64,000 bases of DNA, from the NCBI GenBank assembly GCA_003991915.1, contig RQTK01000049.1, forward strand, positions 447,217 to 511,216. Direction: 5' to 3'. Below the pieces are notes generated by a model. That model was not told the origin of the DNA, searched no databases, and was given only the letters and a program-made list of their open reading frames with translations. The position numbers and the translations under genes are program-made. Numbering within the stretch: position 1 is the first letter of the stretch; each line of letters begins with the position of its first letter. Below, in pieces: positions 33,401 through 45,761 of the stretch. The stretch comes from Elysia chlorotica. Its lineage: Eukaryota > Mollusca > Gastropoda > Plakobranchidae.

Positions 33401-36400
33401 CAGGCCCAAAATTATTATATAGTTTCATTTTTGTTGCAAAACACCTGATTCGTTGTACCAAAGAAGGTAAAAATATTACCATTGTGTTCCATTTGCTCCA
33501 ATAGATCTATACCACATTGTTGATGTCGAGGATAGTGCATGAATTCTACCTGCCATGCATTACGGGGAATCATTTTTTCCTCTGGAAAGGCCTGTATTTA
33601 GTTGGTAAGAAAGTGTCATTTGTATCAAACAGGATTAAAATATACTTAAGACAGTGATTTAAAAAAAAATTGGACTCGTGACAAAATGTTTACTTTAAAG
33701 TGTTGAACAGTTTAAAAATGTCTATGAAAGTATGATATTCATTTTGCAAGTTGAGGATAAGATAAATCTCATTTTAAGCAATCCAAGTTTGCATGACTAA
33801 ATTGTCAAAATGGTTCCAACACAGAAAACTGATCAAACTCCCTAAAATGAAAAGTATATATACTTCCTATGCCTTTCCAAATTTGTTAGTTTAAATATGC
33901 TATTTAACTAAAATCTTTATAAATATTCTGTTAAAAATTTAAATCCTAGTAGAGTAGGCATATGTCCACCATTTTGAGGATCTGACCTGTATCAAAGCCT
34001 TATAAGCATCCAAGTCTTTGTGAACTCCAAAGTGATCCATCTCTTTCATACCAGCATAGATAAACTCTACTGCTCCTCTCCAGTAGACATTCTCTCGATC
34101 CACAAACTTCTTTACAGCAAACATGAATGTGTCCTTGCTTGCACCTCTGTTCAGTAATTAGAACAAAAAGTATATTTGTTTAATTAATAAAAATGAGGCA
34201 GATAAATCACAATTCAATGAAACCATAAAAGTAGAACAATAGAAGTATATATCCAAGATAAACCTAAAGGTTACTTTCAAAAGAATAATGAAATATCAAA
34301 GCATCTTAACAATCAGCACCTGGAGATATTTTACAATTTTTGTATTGTTTTCCCACAACATAGTCCTTTATCTCACATTCTCCTTTTTAGAATTACATTT
34401 GAAGTACAAACATAAAATTCTAAGAACAGGCCCCTTGAAGGACAAGAAAAAATAGGGTTCCCAAACGTATTCAATTATTGGAGACAAGTTGGAGAGAATG
34501 AGACTGCAATTAAGTGATAAGTTACGATAAGATAGAAGTCATCTTTTGTGGGTTTTATATCCCCTAGGACCAGTTGAAATCAAACGACAACTCAGAGCAT
34601 TAAACAACTGAATTGTCTGCAACCCCTCCCCCCACAATGTTTCTTTAGATTGACTTTTCACGATTTTTTTTTTAATAACTTAACTTTCCGAAATAAAGCT
34701 TTAAAAAACTACAAGTAATACCATCACTCTTTTTCATTGCCAGGAATGTTACAGACATCGACAATCATGGCCCTCCATGTTGATTCTGTTATCAGTTGCC
34801 TTGTTGAAAATATGATAGGGCCTTCTGTTCTCCTTGTGTAACTGTTCAGACTATCTGTGCTTATTGCAGGGGCTCTCCCATTTGCTTTTAATTCCCTCTA
34901 GTTTTCCACAAAGTATGTCTGTTTCTTATATTCATCCCCTAATTCATCATCAATTATGCAGATGATACTAGCTATTGCAACAGTAAAATGGCTACCAGGA
35001 AATCCTATAAACAGTACAACAGGGCTTCTGATTTAACTCAAATCACTCCCCTAGATGGGAATTGTAGACTCCGCTATGACAGGTGCTACTCAACAAGCGA
35101 CTGCCCGCGACCTCCAACAACCACCAGGCTTTCTCTCATAAAAGAAAAAATTATTAAATTAAAATAACACAAACCTAGTTTCTATTAACTCTTGAAACAT
35201 TGAGTCAGCTTTTCTTTCCAATCTGCGTTGCTCCTCTGTTATTCTGCCTGGATCATGGTTAGGTAAGCTTGATTCTTTGTCCTAAGAGAGATAATTGAAA
35301 GGATATGAATTTATGCCACAAGTTTATAATAAGACATTCTATTCTCCTGAGATCTTGAAAACGATCATTTGAGGTGTCTTTTTTCAACATTCGACAAATT
35401 TTAAAATAGCCTATGTCAAAATTTTCACTAAATTGTTTTTTTAATCTTTAAAGTTCATAGGCAGCATATTTCATTGTCAAAATAGGGAGTCAAAGTTTTA
35501 ATTTAACAAGCAATCCTTTACATTGCACAAGGGGCTGCATCATTTGAGAAAAAAATGTTAATTCATTTGTGTTGCATAATTCAGACTCCTCCTAAGCTTT
35601 TGGGATCAGTCCTCCTTTTATCTAGCTCTATAGTTGAGTTGGTTTAACATCCAACATCAGCACTTTATAGGCCATATTGTGAACAGGCCCCAAGTCAGTC
35701 TGACAATTTTATGTGCTACTACACACGAGAGACAGGGCGGGGATACCATGGCTACAGTCTCAGCCGGTCACATTAAACTGACACCGACCAACCAGTAGGG
35801 GATCGAACTACGGACCTTTTGCGTTGGAAGCCGATGTTCTACCCCAGGACTACCGCGTCCCCCTTATCTAGCTCTTTAAAAAGTTGTTCTATATTTAAAG
35901 ACTGTTTTTTCTGATCTAACAGAGCGTAAAAACATTCCATTTTTTTCTATAATATCATTGATTGAACATCAAGGAATGCAGAGAAAATGTCTGGAATGAT
36001 GATCAAGTAAATAATTTTCAAAATGCCTTCATCATTTTATTTTTTTAAATAATAATATATAGATCTAGATAAATATGACAAAAAATAAAATGTACAGAAA
36101 GTTAAAAAATAAATTCTGCCTCACTGCTCACAAAAGGTAACTCAACGATTGTTTTGTTTTTTTGCCTCAAGGTATAGAAGTATCAGACGTCTAAAGACTT
36201 TCGAGAAAAAGAAAGACATGAGGTACGAAACATTCTGCACCCAGCGTCTTACATCTATTACAGGCCTTGGTGGTTTGAGACGCTCTGTGGTTGTAAGATC
36301 TGACGCTGGCTTCTCTACTGCTGCAGCTTTACCAGAAAATCTGTCCTTATTTTTCAGCAAAGATTTCTCCTCAGGCATGTCATCTTTCATCTGATGCTTA

Positions 36401-36926
36401 GTTTGCTCCTTTTCTTGAAGTGCCACTGAAGTGTAGAGATACCTTTTCTTGGAAGTCAATCTTTCTGAGGTGAGGAAATATCTTCTGTGGCAGTAACTGT
36501 AAACATAGGTTAATTTCAAATAAATTTGTAATTTTGTAAAGTTATAAGCATATTAATTTCTTAAAACCGTGTAAATATATACTTACGTAAATTAACATAA
36601 TACTTTTCACTACATTCAATAATGCCAGATGTTGATTTATATAATGCAACACACCCCATTCTCTATAAATGGTTGATTTTCTAATGAAACAGGACACATA
36701 CATAAAGAAATGATAGGAAATGTACTCTTTGAATTTGGTGCAAATTATTATTTGTTTTCTTCCACCTAAAGCAGTAATAGACATACTTGACTGGTCTTTG
36801 ACCAGATTGCTGAGAGGTTAGTTGTAAAGCTAGTCTGGATGCCAGAACAATTCTCGATGGACCCTGCTCATACAGCAGCCTCAACCAGAATCCTGCAGTA
36901 CAGCTTGTCTTACTCATGTTGTACAT
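30410..36926 (-). CDS. ECSIT: ECSIT, mitochondrial complex I assembly / Toll signalling intermediate
   Basis: Eight coding exons on the minus strand, all phase-consistent: 36926-36787, 36496-36253, 35281-35175, 34146-33987, 33591-33480, 33192-32969, 32410-32176, 30705-30410. They join to 505 aa; human ECSIT has about 430. The N-terminus is Arg/Lys-rich and nearly free of acids, like a mitochondrial presequence. Diagnostic blocks follow in family order: EFIYAGMKEMDHFGVHKDL, EFMHYPRHQQCGIDLLEQME, YWLPKFKNINPYPIPMELPL, PLFVEGPYPVYLR, YFLLRAEP, SVMSWVRCLEMTNPQLARTP. Family knowledge: ECSIT has a pentatricopeptide-like helical domain. It acts in the mitochondrial complex I assembly (MCIA) complex and links TRAF6 to MAP3K signalling. 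The first coding exon begins at an acceptor, with ATG as its first codon and a second ATG three codons later, so a noncoding first exon upstream is implied. The small exon 33591-33480 was placed by its motif. Confidence 0.93.
34733..34875 (-). mobile_element. short LINE-end fragment shared with NDUFB10 introns
   Basis: Matches 50655-50790 in order: TTACAGACAT, CGA/GCGATCAT, TCTGTTATCAGTTGCC, then TGTGTAACTGTTCAGACT. On the minus strand it reads like the tail of a reverse-transcriptase C-terminus (an RINMEGH / RKKWVMIANVC-type motif). It lies in ECSIT intron 3. Confidence 0.45.
34900..35150 (+). mobile_element. reverse-transcriptase palm fragment with YADD box
   Basis: The plus-strand frame around 34955-34966 reads INYADDTSYCNS, a YADD catalytic box with its following turn. 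The flanks are degenerate. It is a small LINE relic in ECSIT intron 3, antisense to the gene. Confidence 0.5.
35630..35863 (-). mobile_element. tRNA-derived SINE, minus orientation
   Basis: Same family as 14891-15145, reversed: body landmarks CAGTCTCAGCCGGTCACATT and GACAGGGCGGGGATACCATG, head at the right end (GGACTACCGCGTCCCC). The target-site duplication TTATCTAGCTCT is perfect at 35618-35629 and 35864-35875. It lies in ECSIT intron 2, in the same transcriptional sense as the gene. Confidence 0.88.
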
Positions 36927-37096
36927 CTGAAATAAACAGCAGGCCGTGCTATCATTGTTTGGACCAATTTTAAATATGCTTTGTGACACTCGGTTCATTA
37001 ACTTCAAGTTAAACAATGCAATCAACTTGAAAGATATCCTGATCATGGAGGGGTTAATATGCCTTTCCATATATGTCAAAACTTGTTAAGACTATC

Positions 37097-37221
37097 ATTA
37101 CAATTGAACTCAAGACATTTTGAGCCATGAAATGAGCGTAATCATCATATGCATTCTAAATTACAATTGAACTCAAGACATTTTGAGGCATGAAATGAGT
37201 GCCATCATTATATGCATTCTA
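37097..37221. repeat. two-copy tandem duplication, period 63 bp
   Basis: Copies start at 37097 and 37160 with ATTACAATTGAACTCAAGAC and end TATGCATTCTA. A few substitutions separate them. It lies just upstream of the first ECSIT coding exon, in the gap between divergent genes. Confidence 0.9.
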
Positions 37222-38359
37222 CCCTGACTTGTTACTGTTAGTATGCCATTAAAAACGTGAGTGTTCATATGCACTATATTACAGTGGTGTCGGATGAGTT
37301 GAAAAACACATGGGGCTGACCAGTGCCCAGTGATATGACACTTTTGGACATAGCCAAACTATCAAGATCACGACTTGTAAGCAATACAAAAATGCAACTG
37401 TTAACATTAAGTGGACAGATAAAACTTCCCCAACAAAATGTATTTTAAGTGTATCGGCATATGATTCATATTATAACTCATGTGCTAACTGTTATTTTTT
37501 TTCAGTGTTTCTGTCCAGATCTAGATTATAGATCTTTCTATTAGTCAAGTGCGTCTTCTGACATGGTGCTTAGGCCCACCCAGCTGCTTGAGCATTGTAT
37601 TGCTTTTAAAGTATTTCATACATTATTCAATTGTTTTTGTAATTACATGTATTCAACAAAAATTAACCAACTTTTGACTATAACTTCGTAGATCATAAAA
37701 CATATTCACCCGAAATAACATTCACTTTCACAATCACAAGAGGTGAACCTCTACCTTTACTTTCGTTATTATGAAATTTACTCTTTTTCATTGAGGGTTA
37801 AAAAGTTAACCATTTCTTATATGTGTTTATGTACACTATTATTGTCTTCTCGTGCAATTTTCGACAAAATATTGAACTTACCAAATAAGATAAACAAATT
37901 TCAGCAGTATCCTTTTCAATATTTTTTCCACCTATAGCTTTTTCAATCCATGAGCGCTCTTTCATTTTTTTTTATCTCTAGCTTTTTCCGATCTAAATTT
38001 TAAGCAGGGGTAAATAACTCAAACAGATTTAGATCACATATGTCTATTAATAGAACTATATGCTGTTCTTGCCTACTAGAGTTAGTGCGTAGAGTCAATC
38101 TAGATTAGCTGAAAGTGAAACCACAATGAACACTTGAAGCTTGAACAGAAATCTCTAACACATTTCTTATTGGAGACGGACTTAATTTACCACAAGCAGA
38201 AAAACGAATATGTATATCTATATTCTATAATTTTTTAGATCCTGATCTAGATCTACATCTCGATGTAGAATTAGGGATGACCGAATTAGGAATTGGTCTA
38301 TGGTTGAAGATTTTCGCATTATAATACAGATCTAGAATCTAGATTCATTTATGTACAGT
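37222..38359. other. gap between ECSIT and NOL11, no exon recognised
   Basis: AT-rich, with scattered AGATCTAGATC motifs around 37517-37535 and 38225-38345. The ECSIT noncoding exon 1, and N-terminal NOL11 exons if present, should lie hereabouts, but I could not find any. Confidence 0.4.
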
Positions 38360-38540
38360 AGGTACAGAGTGGGGGATAGAACCCTGGGGTGCTCCCGTAA
38401 TTGTTCACAAAAAATAAAACTTCAGCACTACAGTTGGTCTTATAAGCGAATTGAAAAGGATCAAGATGGTTCTCAACTTCTTTTTTCAGTATTTTTAAGA
38501 CTGGCTTCTCAAAATACTAATAACAATAGAAGTTAAGGCT
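38360..38540 (-). mobile_element. possible LINE reverse-transcriptase relic
   Basis: Minus-strand translation of the segment GTTCACAATTACGGG..CCCCAGGGTTCTATCCCC resembles a decayed G-x-P-Q-G-S-x-L-S-P block of a reverse transcriptase. Supporting motifs are weak. Confidence 0.25.
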
Positions 38541-38997
38541 AGGCTATAGGCCGGAGGCAGTTTTAATGCATTTACACACTGTCTCTTGCAAAACATTTGA
38601 TGTTTTTTGGTGGAATGATATTTTTAGTGCAGGAATTGATATATTTTGTTATTACATCTGTTGCTTTGTCAAGAGCGTGTTAGGAGATAAGAGGCAAAAG
38701 TAAAGTTATTGGTGTGTGTACCCATCCTAAAAATAAAATATGGAAGCTTTCTAAGCAAATTATTAGTTAGATTAATTATTAACAACTTTTTATTGAGGGA
38801 AGGGGGGGGGGGTCTTTAAAATGGTAACTTTTATTTTAAACTATCTAAAATTCAATAAGTAAATATAAAGAGGTTACAAAGAAAGAAGTTCATTCTAAAT
38901 AAAAGATGAAATAGTGGGTGCTCATATTTAGGGTTTAGTGTGGGTGGGGTAAATGGTTTTTATAACATATGATCAGAAATTTGTGAGTGTGAATATT

Positions 38998-39190
38998 GAT
39001 GAAGCTCTCCCTACTCGCTGGGTTGATATCTGTATAGTAATTATGAGTATGACCAGCTGAGACAGAAGTCCTGGTAGCCAGACTTTTCTGAGTGTGACAA
39101 CAAATGAAAGGTCAGGCATTTTTCTTGGAACATGTCCACAAGATAGCATAGTTGCTGAAGTTATTGTTGTAAGTTCTAAAAAATTGGTCA
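38998..39190 (+). mobile_element. old, diverged copy of the tRNA-SINE body
   Basis: Ordered landmarks survive: TCCCTACTCGCTGGGTTGAT, GTATGACCAGCTGAGACAGA, AGTCCTGGTAGCC, CTGAGTGTGACAACA, then GGAACATGTCCACAAGATAG. Head and tail are lost. It is far more diverged than the copies with target-site duplications. Confidence 0.6.
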
Positions 39191-39704
39191 TAACAGCTAA
39201 ATATTTTCAAAATGATGGGTTAAAAATGAGTTAATTAGTGTTTTCTACTAAAATAATTAACACCAGTTATAACTTTACCTATATTCATGACCTGAGATGT
39301 TTTTTTTTCTCCCAGAAACTGCAGATAATTTTGTGAAAAAGCATCGATCCACAACTCCATCTCTATCTTGAAAGACTGTGCAATGGGAACGTAAGAAAAA
39401 CTTTTCTGATTAAATGACTCTGTTTAACTTTTTTTTTTTTTTATTATTCAGCTTAATGTTTAAGAATGTTTTCATAGTCTTTTGAACATGTTACTTTTTT
39501 AAAGATTTTAAATGCAATGAAAACTGTTTTTAGTCTGGTCCTACATGTGTCTATTGAGTTCTCCTAATTTCTAAATTACCAGTTCCTTAGTTTTATCAGC
39601 CATGGGGCATATTTCACTGTTGTCTGATAAAAAAAATGGAAAAATTGCAGAATCAGGACTTTTTTTCACCAAATAATTCATTAAATAAATGAACACTCTT
39701 TCAG

Positions 39705-42700
39705 TTTAACTGGCAAAGGTATTGAAAACCTTGTTGCGGAGTGCATTGAAGATGGAGACTTACACAGACTGCTCCGTCTCCCTGAGACACTGGATGATTT
39801 TCCTGAAACCAGCATAGTTAAGTCAGTGGAGTATATCATCAAGTGAGTTTGCTGAGTAGTGTATTCTTAACCACAATAACAAATTTTGATCACTTAACAG
39901 ATATTTTTTCAATATCATTATCAATCATCTTTGGAACTCATGTCAGTCAAATATACATGGGTGCAAGTTTTCCGGAATAAACCGGAGTTCCGGATTCGTG
40001 CCAGCAGTTGTAATCCCCTTCTGGATTCGGCTCCAGATTGGATCTAAGAAAATTCAGGGTGGGCTTAGAATTTGTGAATCGAATGGAATCGTCGCCTTGA
40101 AAAGTCCATAAATATTGTGTCTAGCCGACAAAAACAATTGAAAAGTGGTTATTTTTTACGTTATTTTCACTCTGGGAAGACACAAAGCAGCGCTATGACT
40201 GTAGTCTCTTTGATTGGCAACGAGGGGTCCCTGGGTTTCCCGGTCGCGTAGCCATGAGATCCCTGACTTCGCCAGAAGGGAATCTCTCATATAACCAGTT
40301 TATTTTTATTTTTAAAGTAATCAAGATGTTGTTAGTTTATATCGCTCATTACTTACAAAAATTTATCGAAAATACAAAAAATCTTATGGGGATTTTAAAC
40401 TTTATCAAAACATTTCTGAGATTTGCGTTTCATGTTAACTATTTGTTTGACTTCAGTATTTATAACAAGAGTTTCAGACAATGTCCGGATTCACACCTCC
40501 TACTCACTTGCACCCATGAATATAAGAAAGAAATTTCAAAGAAATTCACTGTTTCAAATTCTCTTACAGTATCCTTTGCAAGCTTGCAAAGCACTTGAAT
40601 GAGGATGAATTTATAATTTCTTTATAACTTATTAATTTTATTGAAAAAAGATTTATCTTTATAAATCAATGCATGTTTTACAATTTTTAAAAATCTTAAA
40701 TAATGAAAATATATGTACAAATCATTGTCATTGAAACTGAAGCAGAGTAAAGGCTACATTTTTGTTCCCATTTTTATCTGGTAAATATTTACTAATAGTG
40801 AAATCTATTGATGGATTCCATTCACTCTGTGCAGATGCAAAGAGGATAAGATTGAAGGTGCAGTGTCAGACGTTTCAAAAAGTGATTTGATGCAAAGTAC
40901 TCCTTGGACAAAGGAAGACACAGACTCTCCTCTGAGTGTTAATAAATGCTATGCCCTGTATCCTTTGCTGTGATTAAGTATGTGCTAAATTCAATATGGA
41001 CACCAAAAAGTTCATTTAGTGGTGCTTGGGATTGATAAACAGGAGGTTCAATGTTCAAATCTTAGCTATGCCAACTTCTCCATATAGGATCCTTTGAAAT
41101 AAGGATGTACAAACAACATAAGATTATAGGAAGTAATTATGTTTTACTCTTTCCCCTCCTCGCTGTTGGTTGGGAGCGCTGTGGTCCAGGGGTAGAACAT
41201 CAGCTTCCGACGCAAAAGGTCCCGAGTTCGAATCCTGGCTGTTGCATTCCCTACTGGTTTGGTCGGTGTCAGTATAATGTGATCGACTGAGACAGGAGTC
41301 ATGGTATCCCCGCCCTGTCTCATGTGTGGCAGCACATAAAATTGTCAGACGTTTGTCTTGGGGCCTGTCCACAGTATAGCCTATATAGTGCTGATGTTGG
41401 ACGTTAAAACCAACTCAACTCAACCCCCTCGCTGTTGGTTGCGATTTAAAGCTAAAATAGAAGACCATTCATTTTAACACCTCCATGCTCTGACACAATT
41501 ACGAATACTATTGCCGTGTATTGGATGTTGTCATTTTACTTAAATTGAGCAGGGGATCAATGGTGTCAATTTTTTTACATTAAATAGGAGTTACACATGG
41601 CACCAATGCTATAGAAGAATATACCTAAAAAATTAAGTCTTTCGGAATTTTTTGTGAATTTCATACAAGTACTATATTTTGTTGTCTTTTATTGCAAATC
41701 ACTAAATATAAATTGATAATTAATAATTGTGATTTTATTATTGTTTTGAGTTTGTTATTTATAAATAGATCCTTAACCCAAGGCTAAGAAACGTAATGCT
41801 GAGCCAGAAGTTCAGCCCCCAGTTTCTGCAGGAGGCGGCCAGGGCAATGTCGTTTGACTCTGCGTTGGTCAGTTTGGTTCTTTCAAAGAGTGTGGTGACA
41901 TCAAGCCTATGATGTTCATATGTTTAAAAAGCTGTACATTTTATTTCTCTCTTGCTACAACTGTCAGGCCATCTTTTTTTTTTTTCTTTCTTTTAACAAT
42001 TCAAGGGCAAAATGTCTTCAGAATTTAGTTCAGTGAATTATGAAATAAATTTAGTTCCAGATGCTCTGGCTTGTCAAGATAGCTACCTTATCATTTGTAC
42101 TTGTAGAGTATGGGTTAAACGAAAATAAGAAGTGAATAATTCTTAGAATCAGTCTGGTCTTGACATATCACAAAAAGATCACAGATTGTATCCTATTTAT
42201 ATCATCTGGATTTGACTTTGTTATTATTGTACTGTGCAGGAGAATGGAATTTTTCCAATAAATTAATGCATACTTGTATTTCTTGAAAATCTTCATATTT
42301 CATGTAATCATTAAATTTGTAGACCAAGAATTCATCACCTAATTTTCAATGCATGTTTTTGTATCCCAGATCATTGCCAAGTATCTACATTTTTTGCTGT
42401 CATGGTCACCGCCAGTGCCTGAAGAGAACCCAAGTCTCCCACCCTTGGAACAGGTAGAAATCAACAAGACAACATTTAAATGTTTTTTGTTGCTCTTTTT
42501 TGTGTTTGTTTTTTCTGTGTAGTTCTTCACATTTTCCTTTGCATTTAGTTGTAACTATATGAAACATTAATCAACTACAACAACTCAAATTGTGTGAATA
42601 ACATAGTTTATATTATTTATAAATACGATTTTGTGTGCACTTCAGTTCTTTGTTCCTCTAAAATCCAAACATAATTTTTAAAAATCTAAATATTTCAAAC

Positions 42701-45700
42701 AAAGTTTAATGTCATACATAGGATTTTTTTTTTACATTAATTTAAACAAGAAATATCTACAGTAAATGTTGACAGACATTTTAGATCTCACATACAGTAT
42801 TTTGGCGGCCCTGGTATCTACAGTGAATGTTGACAATAGGATAGAAAAAAAAGAAATCATAAGGAGATAGAAGTCAATACAATGATAAGTAAAAATGTTG
42901 AAAAAATACAGGTGGGATCAAAGAGAACATTTGATTTTATGTTTGCAATATGTCTATGTACAGTTGACTCGAGGTAATATGAATTTGCATGTTTGTTTGT
43001 TATAAGTTTTTTCCTGTTCTCACACCACAAAAAAATATTCAAAGTGTAAGACAGAGTATCATTGCGCTTAATTTGAACCTTGAACAGATATTTCCTCTTA
43101 ATTGACTTTAGAGCACAATTTAATTTAGGGATGTGGGACAGAGGTGGCTTTCTCCCCTCATTTCACTCCTACTCCAACATATCTTTTTCATTTATCAAAG
43201 GAATAACTTGAGGAACAGACGTGTATTCTTAGTGTGCTGTGCTAGCTCTATAAAGAACTATGACATTTTTGTAGATTGATAATTCAAGCTGAATTTGAAT
43301 TAACCAGATTGTGTGGCAGCTATTTCTCAGTTTGGTCAAGGCAATGTTATTATAGGGTTCTGGTTCATAAACAGCTCCTTATTCCCCCAGGTCACATTTT
43401 CTTTTCATTTTCTGAATTGACTGTAGTGTATACAAGTTCATTAACCTTTGCTGTGATATTTTAACTATCAAAACTTACTGATCAGAATTTATTTTTACCT
43501 TCAGGTGATTGACTGGCTCAACGCAATTGTGGACAGCCATTTTCAGCAGCTCAAGTTGGCAGAGGATGCCAGAGACATCATAATCTCTTTGCAAGAGCAG
43601 ATAACTTTGATGGTAAGTGTTTTTCTGTTGTGTAAACAAATATGGCAGTACCGAAAATAGATTCATACATTATAACATAAGTGTATAAAAAGAAATGCAC
43701 ATTCTACCCTACTACGCTGATAAATTAAGTTAAAGCCTCTTGATTCCTTGTGGAACATAGGGCCGCAGCAAATCCCCTCCACCGAACTCAGTTCTGGCTA
43801 GTCCTCTTCAGTTTGTCCATGTACTGCCAGCGGCTTTTATCTCAGCATCAGTGCTTCGCTGCCAAGTCTGCTTCGGACGTCCGATCTTGCGTTTACCTTG
43901 GGGGTTACTCCAGGGCTTGCCTTGTGATGTTGGATACAGGCTTTCTTAGTGTGAGGCCTAGCCAGCCCCATTTGAGCTTTCAGATCTCTGTCTCGGCGGG
44001 GGTTTGCTTCGTTCTGCCCCACAGTTCTTTGTTCAGGAAAACTTCAGGCCACCTAAAGTTGAGGATGTTTCTGGGGCATTTGTTTGTGAATGATTGCAGT
44101 TTATGGCTGTTGGTCTTGGTAACGCACCATGTTTTTGAGCCTTAGAGTAATGCCGATTTCATTTTGGTGTTAAAGATCCGGATCTTGTTTCGTACCGACA
44201 GGGCTGTAGACCTCCAGATTGGTCATTAGAGTATTGAAAGCGTATCAGGCCTTATTGATTCGACATCTGATGTCCTCATCTCTTTCTGTCTTTGCTTACA
44301 ACACAGACCTCTGATGTTTTCCTGATGCAGCTGCAGTGGGTCTTCCTGTCTGTTATTTATTCGTATGGCCTCAGTTTTTCCAATATTTATCTGGAGTCCC
44401 GCCTTCCTGGCTTCTTCTGACACACGATTTTTAAGTACTGCAACCACCAGGTGGTGGTCTGATGCTGCATCTGCGCCACGTTTCACCCTAATGTCGTGCA
44501 AGATCTGTCTCTACTTTCTGCCGATTGTGATGTGGTCTATTTGGTTTTTGGTCTTGCCATCAGGGGAGAAACATGTCGTTTTGTGGGTGGTCATGTGCTG
44601 GAACAAAGCGCCTTCAATAACCAGATCATTAAAGGAGCAAAAGTCAGTGAAGAATTCTCCATTCTCGTTCTGTTCTCCGGTGCTGTGAGTTCCCATGATG
44701 TGCTCTATGTTTGTGTTGTCAGTGCCAACTTAAGCGTGCGGGTCTCCCAGCAATATTTTCATGTCTCTCTTTGGGACTTTGTCGATCACCGTCTGGATGT
44801 GTTCATAAAAGTTCACTTTTGTCTTCGATGTCTGCATTTGTGGGAGCATAACACTAGATGATGGTTACTTTTCTGCCCTTCGAGTTAAACCTTGCAGTGA
44901 GAATCCTCGATGATACAGGTTCCCAGGACAGTTAGTGCCCGTGTTGCCTCAGGTGCCATAAGCACTGCGACTCCATGTGTGTGTGCTTGACCATCTTCAA
45001 TTCCAGAGTGGATTACAGTGTTTCCATTGGCTAGTCTTGTTCTTCCTGTCCCTGCCCATCTGGTCTCACAGACGCCCAATATCTTCAAGTTGTACCTGTT
45101 CACTTCTCAAAATACTTGTGCGGTTCTTCCAGTTTCATATAGGGCTCTGATGTTCCAAGTCCCTATCCTGGTCTTTTTCTTGGTCGTCAGTAGAGTTGTC
45201 GGCACACCAGCTTCCCTAAGGCTTTCACAGGTGCACGTCATGAGCTCTACCAAGCAGGTTTTGTGGATATCTGTTGCGGTTTCTGTAACAGTGAGGTTGT
45301 TTTATTATGAGAGGGGGTTTTTGGCCCCATGCTCAACCTACACTGATAAAATAATAGCAATAGATCACTGTTACAGCTTTTATGCAAAAATCTGTTCTAG
45401 GTGATCAAATTGGTGACTTGGCCTATTCTAAAGGGGGGTCTCAATTTGTAGGCATTTTTGCATACATAGTTGAGTTAGCTTCAATAACTTTATGCTAGAC
45501 ACTAACGCTCGAGGAGCATTATGTTAGGCAGGCACCATAATTTTGTAGAAGTTCTCACTACAGCTGATATCAAAATAATCCAGCTACCCCAAACCTGACG
45601 TACATTGTTTTCTTCATGTTGTTTTCCTCAGACCCAGTGGCAGTCTGAGAGCAAAGCTCTGCTTGGTACCCTCGCTGAAGTCAGTCGCCAGTTCGAAGAG

Positions 45701-45757
45701 CAGCAAAGGAGTAACAAAAAAATGGGAGACTATTGCATAGAAGTTATCTCATTTTGA
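39705..45757 (+). CDS. NOL11: nucleolar protein 11, C-terminal part (5' part not found)
   Basis: Six phase-consistent exons: 39705-39842, 40835-40957, 41783-41867, 42370-42453, 43505-43612, 45632-45757 (stop TGA). They give about 221 residues equivalent to the last third of NOL11 (about 720 aa in human). Recognised blocks: CIEDGDLHRLLRLPETLDDF; YALLRNVMLSQKFSPQFL; IIAKYLHFLLSW; VIDWLNAIVDSHFQQLKLAE; and the conserved ending KKMGDYCIEVISF. Family role: a t-UTP/SSU-processome component needed for pre-rRNA transcription and early processing. Exon 3 uses the acceptor after CCCAAG, which keeps phase and matches the family. A short exon at 39342-39390 ending before GTAAGA joins in phase, but its frame is closed by TAA at 39326-39328 if extended to the stronger acceptors at 39315 or 39324. 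The N-terminal beta-propeller-like region was not found. The gene may be 5'-truncated, misassembled or diverged. The 3' exons look functional. Confidence 0.82.
41173..41426 (+). mobile_element. tRNA-derived SINE in NOL11 intron
   Basis: Full-length family member with head (TGGTCCAGGGGTAGAACATC, GAGTTCGAATCC), body (ATAAAATTGTCAGACGTTTG) and a CAACTCAACTC tail. A perfect 15-bp target-site duplication, CCTCGCTGTTGGTTG, lies at 41158-41172 and 41427-41441. Confidence 0.92.
43728..45300 (-). mobile_element. RTE-like LINE with internal reverse-transcriptase deletion
   Basis: On the minus strand, from 45300 down: an endonuclease start with LKILGVCETRWAGTGRTRLA and HGVAVLMAPEATRAL, then NENGEFFTDFCSFNDLVIEG, NQIDHITIGRK, and RGADAASDHHLVVAVLK near 44420. 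The next residues of the same frame are already EEARKAGLQINIGKTEAIRI (near 44380), a block that normally lies past the reverse-transcriptase catalytic core. The element continues to an ALCSTRNQEAL-type terminus near 43735. The catalytic core (several hundred residues) is thus cleanly missing, and several frameshifts are present elsewhere. It is inserted antisense in the last NOL11 intron. Confidence 0.82.
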
Positions 45758-45761
45758 CCAA

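Noticed and set aside
39316-39390. Longer NOL11 exon starting at the strong CCCAG acceptor
   Set aside because: The frame that joins the next exon hits TAA at 39326-39328, and the other two frames stop before the donor. Only the shorter 39342-39390 version is phase-compatible, and it remains uncertain.
44365-45404. Several 100+ codon plus-strand frames
   Set aside because: They are the antisense of the minus-strand LINE endonuclease and reverse transcriptase at 43728-45300.
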